Assembly (NCBI GenBank): GCA_958407465.1
Contig: CATYIV010000032.1
Location: 1 to 23,738 of the forward strand
From: an uncultured Collinsella sp.
Lineage (GTDB): Bacteria; Actinomycetota; Coriobacteriia; Coriobacteriales; Coriobacteriaceae
Direction of reading: 5' to 3'
DNA length: 23,738 bases
Shown: positions 1 through 9,758 of the stretch, in pieces
How the letters are laid out: each line of letters begins with the position of its first letter
Numbering within the stretch: the first letter of the stretch is position 1
The notes under the pieces: generated by a model
What the model was told of the DNA's origin: nothing
Database searches by the model: none
What the model saw: the letters and a program-made list of their open reading frames with translations, nothing else
Made by a program: the position numbers and the translations under genes

Positions 1-39
1 GTCCGCGAAGGTCAGCCCTCAGATCCTGCGGTGGGAGAC

Positions 40-3579
<3,540 letters not shown>

Positions 3580-3600
3580 ATACCCCTCTCCTCTCATATA

Positions 3601-3627
3601 GGTATACAGGCCCCGGCGATCGCCGGG
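3601..3627 (-). promoter_or_regulatory. Possible nifJ promoter with adjacent 16-bp palindrome
   Basis: Reading toward nifJ, TATACC (3601-3606) could be a -10 element. It is about 22 nt from the start codon, so the leader would be very short. Immediately upstream lies a perfect 16-bp palindrome, cccggcgatcgccggg (3612-3627), in the spacer or -35 position. This is a plausible operator, but no -35 hexamer is clear and I do not recognise the site as one for a named regulator. Confidence 0.3.
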
Positions 3628-3976
3628 ATGTTGGCGTGATGGGATTTACGCTGTTGCTTCCAATCATCTGGCAGGCAGGCTCAGCAGCAGGTACATGGCG
3701 TGGAGAGAAGACATGCCGAGGCGAGGGGCAGCTGATGCGCCCTACAGGCCCGACCGCCCGTCTTGCACATGACCGAGCGCCGCAAAGGCCGCATGCCGGA
3801 TGCTCCCGGGCACGCCCCGGCGATGGGAAGCGCCCGCAACGAAAATCCGCATGCGGGTTTATTGTACCCCGCCGTCAAGTGTAATTTCGGCAAATATAGG
3901 CGTGCGGTAAAGGTTTACCTTGGGTGACTATTGTGCGCCCGGCACCGACGGGCACGGTCCCCTGGAACCCCACAGC
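3628..3976. other. Gene-free spacer between nifJ and the FHA gene
   Basis: I see no credible coding region here. Open frames on either strand lack a ribosome binding site and recognisable sequence. The only structure noted is a 10-bp palindrome ccgcatgcgg at 3847-3856, flanked by A and T runs (aaat/gttt), with no loop and hence a poor terminator. A TACAAT hexamer on the minus strand (3861-3866) has no properly spaced -35. Confidence 0.5.
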
Positions 3977-4043
3977 AGTTGCGGTGAAATAGGGAGTGTT
4001 TTTGCTGTTAACGGCCTTAATCAGTCCCTATTTCACCGCAACT
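3977..4043. repeat. 19-bp perfect inverted repeat (MITE- or REP-like hairpin)
   Basis: The arm agttgcggtgaaataggga (3977-3995) is repeated exactly in inverse at 4025-4043, with a 29-nt loop. Past one mismatch (3996/4024), two more bases pair. The loop can itself form a smaller stem (ctgttaa at 4005-4011 with ttaa-t-cag at 4017-4024). No T-run follows either arm, so it does not look like an intrinsic terminator. It lies 15 nt beyond the stop of the FHA gene. The symmetrical, AT-richer sequence in GC-rich surroundings suggests a dispersed palindromic element. Confidence 0.8.
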
Positions 4044-4060
4044 CATTGGGGGAATGAGTT
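4040..4060 (-). repeat. Stop-codon hairpin overlapping the larger inverted repeat
   Basis: AACTCATT (4040-4047) and AATGAGTT (4053-4060) form a perfect 8-bp stem with a five-base loop at the stop codon of the FHA gene. Its left arm shares four bases (4040-4043) with the right arm of the 19-bp repeat, so the two hairpins cannot fully form together. Confidence 0.6.
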
Positions 4061-4997
4061 AGAGGGCGCCGAAGAGGATGGCGTAGGTAGTGGATTCGCC
4101 GAGTTTGAGCTCGTCGCCGGGATTAAGTTGGGCGGAACGACCGGGCTCGACCTGAATGCAGACGCGCGTGGCCCCGTTTACCACCACGGTTCCGTTGGTG
4201 GACGACAAGTCCTCGACGTGCCAGATATTTTGAGCATCGCACCAGATATGGGCATGGCGGGCCGAGACATCGTCGCCGACGTCGGTAATATCGCCCTCAC
4301 CAGTGGCCAGCGCGCCAATCTCAACACCCTGCTCACTCGGCTGAATCCAGCGCGGGGCGCTCACGACAAAACTGTTTTGTATGCGCAGCAAGCCCAAGGG
4401 GTGCGCCGGGGCGGGTTCGCGTTCGCCCGCGGTCATCGACATGCCAAGCGAACGAGGCGTGGATGTGCCTCCGCCACAGGTCGCGTGCGCGTAGTCGATG
4501 GCATAGTTCACCGAGGACCGCACATCCGCCGAACAACCGACGGCGACAAACAGCACCAGCACGGCCTCGGCGCGCTCGGCGGGCATGAGTTCTGCCGCCT
4601 GGGACAGGCGATCGAGCGCGTTGCGATAGAGATTCGTGTCCTGGTGACACTCTTCGAGCGCGCGTACCATCGGTTCACCTGCAGGACCGCACACCATATT
4701 GATCACAGCCGTGGAGTCCATGGGGTTGCGCCGGCGCAAGGCCAGTTGCGACATAATACGCGCAGCCGATGTACCGTATTCGGCAAAGTAGCGCTGCTGA
4801 AGCGTGCCGACCGGTGCGCGAACGATAAAGCGGGAAACCCAAGAGCGATCGGCGGCTCGGCTCTGCGGGCTGCGGCCGTCGGCGAGCGGACGGGACGAAA
4901 GCACCAAGCCGCACAGCTCGATATGGCTCAGATGCGCCGCGCGCTTAAAGATGTCAAACATGGCCCCGCATGGGGTGAGCTCAACTTGAGATGCCAT
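4059..4997 (-). CDS. FHA-domain protein of the accessory kinase operon
   Basis: A 312-aa cytoplasmic protein without membrane segments. The C-terminal 90 residues form an FHA domain, a phosphothreonine-binding module, with SARHAHIW from residue 245 and DLSSTNGT around 264-271. These are the S-x-x-H and NG motifs that bind phosphopeptide. The N-terminal 160 residues look mostly helical, and I do not recognise them. Its ATG lies three bases past the stop of the kinase gene, and its ribosome site AAGGAGG lies inside the kinase coding end, so the two are translationally coupled. The likely role, inferred from context, is to read phosphorylation laid down by that kinase. Its partner could instead be another of the kinases in this window. 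Confidence 0.88.
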   Translation of the reverse strand: MASQVELTPCGAMFDIFKRAAHLSHIELCGLVLSSRPLADGRSPQSRAADRSWVSRFIVRAPVGTLQQRYFAEYGTSAARIMSQLALRRRNPMDSTAVINMVCGPAGEPMVRALEECHQDTNLYRNALDRLSQAAELMPAERAEAVLVLFVAVGCSADVRSSVNYAIDYAHATCGGGTSTPRSLGMSMTAGEREPAPAHPLGLLRIQNSFVVSAPRWIQPSEQGVEIGALATGEGDITDVGDDVSARHAHIWCDAQNIWHVEDLSSTNGTVVVNGATRVCIQVEPGRSAQLNPGDELKLGESTTYAILFGAL

Positions 4998-5000
4998 GAC

Positions 5001-6845
5001 CTAGGCCTCCTTGGTCGTAGAAATAGAATCGGACGATACTTCGACAGGTCCGCCAAAAGTACGGGCAGCTGCGGCTCCACCGGCAAGCGGAGTCGCCATC
5101 TGGGCTTTTGTGCGCCGCGGTGCCGAAACGGGAAGCTCAAAGGCAAAGCCCATCGCAAGTAAAAACCACGTAAGCGTATAGGTTGCAACCAGAGCGGCAA
5201 CAAGGCCGCCCATCACGGCGCGTTGGGAAAATACGCTACATGCAACCACAACCAGCACCGGAGCCTCGCAGGCAGAAAGCGCAAGCACACCCTGCAGGAA
5301 CCCCGAGCGCCGATCGCGCGCAAGTGCCCCCGCGGCAACGCCGGCCATGCCTGGTAGCGCCAACGCCAGTGCGGCAATAATACCCGGTAGTGGCCCAGAC
5401 CACACGAGCGATCCCAAAGTCGCCGTCACGCGAGCGCCCGACGCCAGCAGCGCGGCCGAAACCACGACCACAGCCCAAACCGCGCCACAGACGACCGCCG
5501 CGCCGACCATCAGCGCGCGACGAACCGCGCGGCCGGACGCATCCATGGGGCACGGCGTGAGCGGCTCGCCGCGGAGCGAACGACCGACATTTTGTGCATA
5601 GTGGTCACAAAACGCCGAGAGCGCCGCCTCGACCGCCGCCGGCTCGGGACGATCTTTTTGATGGCTGGACAGACAGGCCATCACCACGTCGAACAGCTGG
5701 GCATCGACAAACGCCAGCGCATCGCGTAGCTCCTCGGAATCCGGCTCAAGCCCCAACTGCTGGGCCTGCTCAGCCGCGGCGAGCGCCACATCGGGCTCAC
5801 GACGAAGCAGCTGAGTCAAATCGCAACCGGGCGCATGGGCACCAATGGGATAGTCGGGCAGCGTGTCCATCTTGAGACGGTAGGGGCTGGCGATGTCGCG
5901 CGTCTTTTTGCGCGAACCCGAGGTGCCCGAAGTGCTCGGCGCAGCTTCGTATGGCGCGACGCCGGCAATGAGCTCGTAAACCGTGCTTGCCGCGGCATAG
6001 ACGTCGATCGCCGGCGACATACGCAAAGCGCGCAGGTCGGGAATATCGTCGGTGAGCATCTCGGGCGGAGCGTAGGCCACCGTCGCGCGACGCAGCGTGG
6101 CATAGCGCTCCGTAAACGACGCCTTGCCGCCGGTACCGGCCACGGCCGACGCAGGCTCAAGCGCCAGCGACGAGCCAAAGTCGATCAGGCACAGGTCAAA
6201 GGTGCCCTCGGCAAGCTGCCGGTCAAGCGGTAGACGCGCCGTACGCACCATAATATTAGCGGGCGAGATATCGCGATGGACAAAGCCCTCACCCACCAGG
6301 CTCATACGGCAGAGCAGATCGAACAGGTCGCGACCCAGACGCGCCGCCACAAGCGGCGACAGGCGTCCGGCATCGTCCACGGCGAGTCGCGAACGCAAGC
6401 GGGCAAGTGTCTCGCCCTCGACCCATTCCATGACAATTGCAGGCACACCGTCGACCTCGCCCCAGCCATAGAGGCGGGGAAAGCCCTTAAGGCCCGAAAG
6501 GGCGCGATGGCATTCGTATTCCTCGCGAAATGCCGCTTTGAACTTGGCGACCAGCGACTCATGGGCGGCATCGTCGTCAAACTCATCGCGCGTCGGCAAG
6601 ATGAGCTGTTTGAGTGCTACGTCCTCGCCTTGGGCGTTGACAGCACGCGTCACGCGGCCGATACCGCCACGGCGCATGGTGGCATCGTCGGCAAACAGTA
6701 TCGTAAAACGACGCAGATAGGCAGGCAGTTCGTCCTGACCGAGCGCAATGGCCGGCTCAAACCCGTCGACACGCGCCAGGCGCAGGCCGACCATGGGATC
6801 GCGACCGAGCGATTGTGGTGTGGTGGATGCAAGATCGGTCATCAT
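5001..6845 (-). CDS. Membrane Ser/Thr protein kinase, four C-terminal TM segments
   Basis: A 614-aa Hanks-type kinase. A kinase domain spans about residues 45-410: glycine-rich RRGGIGRV (58-65), ATP-binding VALK lysine K79, catalytic FVHRDISPANIMV (D192, N197), IDFG (D222) and APPE (259-262). The usual lysine after HRD is serine here (HRDIS), a variant I recall from other bacterial kinases. Hydrophobic segments at about 445-467, 483-509, 518-538 and 543-568 anchor it in the membrane, with a short cytoplasmic tail. There is no PASTA or other extracellular sensor domain. The ATG overlaps the upstream gene's TGA as ATGA; a second ATG follows directly. It sits between the exoprotein and FHA genes in one operon. 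Confidence 0.93.
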   Translation of the reverse strand: MMTDLASTTPQSLGRDPMVGLRLARVDGFEPAIALGQDELPAYLRRFTILFADDATMRRGGIGRVTRAVNAQGEDVALKQLILPTRDEFDDDAAHESLVAKFKAAFREEYECHRALSGLKGFPRLYGWGEVDGVPAIVMEWVEGETLARLRSRLAVDDAGRLSPLVAARLGRDLFDLLCRMSLVGEGFVHRDISPANIMVRTARLPLDRQLAEGTFDLCLIDFGSSLALEPASAVAGTGGKASFTERYATLRRATVAYAPPEMLTDDIPDLRALRMSPAIDVYAAASTVYELIAGVAPYEAAPSTSGTSGSRKKTRDIASPYRLKMDTLPDYPIGAHAPGCDLTQLLRREPDVALAAAEQAQQLGLEPDSEELRDALAFVDAQLFDVVMACLSSHQKDRPEPAAVEAALSAFCDHYAQNVGRSLRGEPLTPCPMDASGRAVRRALMVGAAVVCGAVWAVVVVSAALLASGARVTATLGSLVWSGPLPGIIAALALALPGMAGVAAGALARDRRSGFLQGVLALSACEAPVLVVVACSVFSQRAVMGGLVAALVATYTLTWFLLAMGFAFELPVSAPRRTKAQMATPLAGGAAAARTFGGPVEVSSDSISTTKEA

Positions 6846-7747
6846 AGGGCAAGCGCCGCCACGTTATTGTTGAAGTTACCGAGCGCGACGTCATCATCGC
6901 CGTAATGGCCGACCCATTGACATAGGTTGGTGTAACAGCCCCACAGATTGGCATACTGCTGATACCACCTTGACCGGGGCGAGAATGTCTGACGACCGAA
7001 CTCGGCTCGAATGACAAACATCTCCCCGACCAGGCTGTCGCACGGCCTGGGATCTCCCGTAGAGTTATAGGTCGAGACCACGTCATTGGCACGAGAAACA
7101 TAGCCGTCGAGCATGTTGTACTTGGTCACAAGCCAACTGTGAATGCTCTCTTCCTCAGCAGCGGAAAGGCCGCCGGAGTTTGCATCGTTGTCAGTGTTGC
7201 CGCCCGTCGAGCCGCCGTTTCCAGGCCCTCCGGTAGAGGAACCCGACCCAGAGCCGCCGCCCGAACTCGATGAATCCGAGCCGGAGCCAGAAGTATCCGA
7301 GCTACCGGGCTTTCCGGACTGCTGGGCGTCCTGCTCCTTTTGCTGCTCGACCTTATTCACCGTTGCCGCCACGCTATTGTTGGACAATCGATCGATGATC
7401 TTGGTGTTGGTGAGCACGATGGTTTTGCCATTGGCAAGCGTGACTTCGTTGTCCGGGGCCTCGGCGCCGTCCGCATCGTCGGTGCCAAACACAATATGCC
7501 CGACCACACTTGCCCAAGCATATCCAGTCGTGGTGCCCAGATCGCTTTTGGCCTCATGCCCCACGCGCGGTTCGCGTGCGGCATGCGCCTGCATCATGGA
7601 CGGCACGGTCATGCCATAGGCAGAAACGCCAGCTATGACCAGCACCAGCGAGCACGATAGCAGTGCGTACGCCCGCGGCGCCAAGCCCAGTCGGCGTCGT
7701 ATGCGCACCGCGGCGCCGCGCTTTGTCTGAGTGCCACCGGGCCGCAT
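6842..7747 (-). CDS. Membrane-anchored extracytoplasmic protein, function unknown
   Basis: A 301-aa protein I do not recognise. A basic N-terminus (RIRRRLGLAPR) precedes one membrane segment at about residues 26-46, so the rest is probably outside the cell. Then come a small region (60-140), a Ser/Gly/Asn-rich linker (about 142-193) and a 108-residue C-terminal region rich in Trp and Tyr with three cysteines. The frame is open for 31 more codons upstream. I chose the ATG at 7747 because GGAGGAGA lies six bases before it. It is the first gene of a three-gene operon and overlaps the kinase start by four bases. A role as sensor or substrate for that kinase is inference only. Confidence 0.8.
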   Translation of the reverse strand: MRPGGTQTKRGAAVRIRRRLGLAPRAYALLSCSLVLVIAGVSAYGMTVPSMMQAHAAREPRVGHEAKSDLGTTTGYAWASVVGHIVFGTDDADGAEAPDNEVTLANGKTIVLTNTKIIDRLSNNSVAATVNKVEQQKEQDAQQSGKPGSSDTSGSGSDSSSSGGGSGSGSSTGGPGNGGSTGGNTDNDANSGGLSAAEEESIHSWLVTKYNMLDGYVSRANDVVSTYNSTGDPRPCDSLVGEMFVIRAEFGRQTFSPRSRWYQQYANLWGCYTNLCQWVGHYGDDDVALGNFNNNVAALAL

Positions 7748-7762
7748 GCGTTCTCCTCCAAC

Positions 7763-7787
7763 AAAAACACGCCGCTCGGGAGCGGCG
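7763..7787 (-). terminator. Leader terminator/attenuator-like hairpin
   Basis: On the minus strand cgccgct-cccg-agcggcg (7770-7787) forms a 7-8 bp GC stem followed by TGTTTTTG (7761-7768). The ribosome site of the 7747 gene follows directly. It lies downstream of the likely promoter at 7810-7840, so it may cap read-through or attenuate the kinase operon. Confidence 0.6.
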
Positions 7788-7809
7788 CATTCATTCGAAT
7801 CCATATTTG

Positions 7810-7840
7810 AGTGTATCAGCGAACCCAAAAGGTTGCGCAA
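7810..7840 (-). promoter_or_regulatory. Likely promoter of the kinase/FHA operon
   Basis: Minus strand: extended -10 TGaTACACT (TACACT at 7810-7815) with TTGCGC (7835-7840) 19 bp upstream. The inferred transcript start near 7803 gives a leader of about 55 nt that includes the hairpin at 7770-7787. Spacing is long and the -35 is imperfect. Confidence 0.4.
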
Positions 7841-7910
7841 CGAATGAGCAAATTAAGGATGCGAGCGGAAGCATCCATGCGATAAGCGGATACGAAGCAT
7901 CTTTGTTGCA

Positions 7911-7963
7911 CAACAAACTCACAGTCGCACGGGGAAATTATGACTACCCCGTGCGACTGTGAG
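7911..7963 (-). terminator. Intrinsic terminator after recR
   Basis: A perfect 17-bp stem, ctcacagtcgcacgggg (7918-7934) with its inverse at 7947-7963, closes a 12-nt loop. On the minus strand it is followed by TTTGTTGT and begins about 30 nt past the recR stop. A second small palindrome, tttgttg-ca-caacaaa (7902-7917), adjoins it. Confidence 0.75.
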
Positions 7964-7993
7964 GAAAACATACGGCAGGAGCAGGCTCGCCAC

Positions 7994-8590
7994 CTAAATC
8001 GCGCGACGGGCCTCGATGGCGCGGCCAAGCGTAAGCTCGTCGGCATACTCCAAGTCGCCGCCCACGGGAAGGCCGCTTGCCAGACGCGACACCTCGACGC
8101 CCAACGGCTTGATGGTACGGGCCAGATAGCTCGCCGTGGTCTCGCCCTCAATATTGGGGTTGGTGGCGATGATGACCTCGTGGATGTCCTCGTGGCCCAA
8201 GCGTGCCAGCAGCTCTCGAATGTGCAGCTGCTCGGGGCCAATCTTGTCCATGGGACTGATCACGCCGCCCAATACGTGGTAGAGGCCGTGGTAGCTGCCC
8301 GTGCGCTCGATCGCCTGGACATCGCGCGGCTCGCCCACCACGCAAATGCGAGTGGTATCGCGCATCGGGTCCTGGCAGATGGAGCACTCGTCGGCCGTGG
8401 CGTAGTTAAAGCAGCGGCTGCAAAAGTGGACCTCCTGCTTGACCTCCAGGATGGCCTCGGCCAGGCGGCGCGCCTCCTCGGCGTCGGCCTCCAACAGGTA
8501 ATAGGCGATGCGCTGGGCCGACTTGGGACCAATGCCCGGCAGACGGCCCAGCTCATCGAGCAGTTTTTGCAGACTGTGGTTGGCACTCAT
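7994..8590 (-). CDS. recR: Recombination mediator protein RecR
   Basis: A 198-aa protein of standard RecR length. It acts with RecF/RecO to load RecA on gapped DNA. Features in order: helix-hairpin-helix region [20 protein letters not shown] (residues 14-33), a four-cysteine zinc site (C57, C60, C69, C72; HFCSRC and CSIC), then a Toprim domain starting ICVVGEPRD and including GGVISPMD and ATNPNIEGE. The start at 8590 is 13 bp after the ybaB stop. No strong ribosome site is visible, so translation probably depends on coupling to ybaB. The ybaB-recR pairing is widely conserved. Confidence 0.97.
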   Translation of the reverse strand: MSANHSLQKLLDELGRLPGIGPKSAQRIAYYLLEADAEEARRLAEAILEVKQEVHFCSRCFNYATADECSICQDPMRDTTRICVVGEPRDVQAIERTGSYHGLYHVLGGVISPMDKIGPEQLHIRELLARLGHEDIHEVIIATNPNIEGETTASYLARTIKPLGVEVSRLASGLPVGGDLEYADELTLGRAIEARRAI

Positions 8591-8603
8591 ATATATGCGT
8601 GTC

Positions 8604-8924
8604 TTAGAACGGCATGCCCGGGATGTTGAGGCCGCCGGTGATGGCGCCCATCTGCTTGTTGGCGAGCTCGTTGACGCCGCGGACGGCCTCGTTGACGGCA
8701 GCCATGATCATATCCTGCAGCATATCGACGTCCTCGGGATCGAGCGCATCGGGATCGATGGTGAGGTTGACGAGCTCCATCTCGCCGTTAACGGTCACCT
8801 TGACCATGCCGCCGCCGGCAGAGGCGTCGACGGTCTGGGACTTGAGGTTCTCCTGCGCGGCGGCAAGCTGCTCCTGCATCTTGCGAGCCTGCTTCATCAT
8901 CTGCTGCATGTTCATACCGGCCAT
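8604..8924 (-). CDS. ybaB: Nucleoid-associated protein YbaB/EbfC family
   Basis: A 106-aa small DNA-binding protein, normally a dimer that coats or bends nucleoid DNA. Typical family features are the Met/Gln-rich start [20 protein letters not shown], the core [20 protein letters not shown], the central DPED region and the C-terminal helix ending in a Gly/Met-rich tail ([10 protein letters not shown]). The start at 8924 has AAAGGAG six bases upstream. It lies directly before recR. In many bacteria dnaX would sit immediately upstream, but here a plus-strand gene intervenes. Confidence 0.96.
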   Translation of the reverse strand: MAGMNMQQMMKQARKMQEQLAAAQENLKSQTVDASAGGGMVKVTVNGEMELVNLTIDPDALDPEDVDMLQDMIMAAVNEAVRGVNELANKQMGAITGGLNIPGMPF

Positions 8925-9086
8925 GATGGCTCCTTTACGTGCGGCCGCACGCCGAGCTGCAAGGGCAGCCGGAGCACGGCGGGACTTTCAAACTCAAAAA
9001 TCGTACCACGGCGCGCGGCGAGAGAGCGGGGCGGACGTGTTACCTCAGTCGATATACATGTCCTCCAATACAAACCGCACTCAAAG

Positions 9087-9121
9087 ATTATGCAAGGTCG
9101 AATTATGCAAGGTTGCATAAT
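9087..9121. promoter_or_regulatory. Repeated ATTATGCAA motif, probable operator
   Basis: ATTATGCAAGGT occurs at 9087-9098 and 9102-9113 (15-bp period), and its core recurs inverted as TTGCATAAT at 9113-9121. The last two form ATTATGCAA-gg-TTGCATAAT, a 9-bp perfect dyad. The AT-rich cluster lies between the divergent ybaB and 9264 genes. On the minus strand each copy contains CATAAT, which could serve as a -10. The regulator is unknown. Confidence 0.55.
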
Positions 9122-9223
9122 ATCGCACACTCAATCTAGTAGAGCCGAATCCGGCATTTCATGTGCGCCACTAAATAGCTAAATGCCGAACCGCTGCTCG
9201 AGGCGGCGCACATGGCGGCAGGG

Positions 9224-9229
9224 TATAAT
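9224..9229 (+). promoter_or_regulatory. -10 element of the 9264 gene
   Basis: A consensus TATAAT lies 34 nt before the ATG at 9264 in a GC-rich context. The region 17 bp upstream has no good -35 hexamer, so it may need an activator. The ATTATGCAA cluster is about 100 bp further upstream. Confidence 0.6.
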
Positions 9230-9263
9230 TTGATTGCCATAGATAGTAATTTGGAGGTGCCCC

Positions 9264-9737
9264 ATGAATGCCCCCAACGCGCTCCAAAACATCCGCTCAA
9301 AACACCCCGTTGCATATGTGGTTCTCTATCTCTTTGTCGGCTGGGCATTGCTGGTTGTCATCACCCATGCCATAGCTTTTGGAGCAGAACTGCTGATAGC
9401 CAGCTCGGACCAGCCCGTCGTCAAATGGGAGACGACCGATGAGTGCACCGACGGAACCCGAACCGTCTACTACAACAGCCCGTCCCTCTATCAAGAGTTC
9501 AAGGTCAAGATAAAGGACTTCAAGATTGTCGATGCCGAGCTAGGCGTTTATTTGGCAATCGGAGCAACCATTAACGCCGAGCAAGTCGAGTACACGGACA
9601 GCCATGCGACGTATCGTATCGACCTCAGCATCCTAGGCCGACCGTCACGCACCTGTCTGCTCAAATGCGACATACGCGGCACCACACTACACATGTCCGA
9701 AATACAGATGCGCCCGGACAAGGGGTCCTCTTCTTGA
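9264..9737 (+). CDS. Small single-pass membrane protein, unknown function
   Basis: A 157-aa protein not recognised. One hydrophobic segment spans about residues 17-46, after a short basic N-terminus (NIRSKHP). The remaining 110 residues look like a compact beta-rich domain with three cysteines, probably extracytoplasmic. GGAGGTG lies close before the ATG and a TATAAT is upstream, so it is likely expressed on its own. It points against its neighbours: its stop is 21 bp from the dnaX stop (convergent), and it diverges from ybaB. This placement splits a gene set that is usually contiguous, suggesting a later insertion. Confidence 0.8.
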   Translation: MNAPNALQNIRSKHPVAYVVLYLFVGWALLVVITHAIAFGAELLIASSDQPVVKWETTDECTDGTRTVYYNSPSLYQEFKVKIKDFKIVDAELGVYLAIGATINAEQVEYTDSHATYRIDLSILGRPSRTCLLKCDIRGTTLHMSEIQMRPDKGSSS

Positions 9738-9758
9738 GCAGTATACCCGCCTGCGCAG

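Noticed and set aside
3996..5162. A 388-codon plus-strand frame over the FHA gene
   Set aside because: It is antisense to an FHA gene with clear motifs and a ribosome site. The product is low-information and starts inside the inverted-repeat loop.
9055..9066. Four-codon minus-strand leader ORF (ATG TAT ATC GAC, then TGA)
   Set aside because: GGAGG is only two bases from the ATG, too close for normal initiation, and the ORF is too short to tell from chance.
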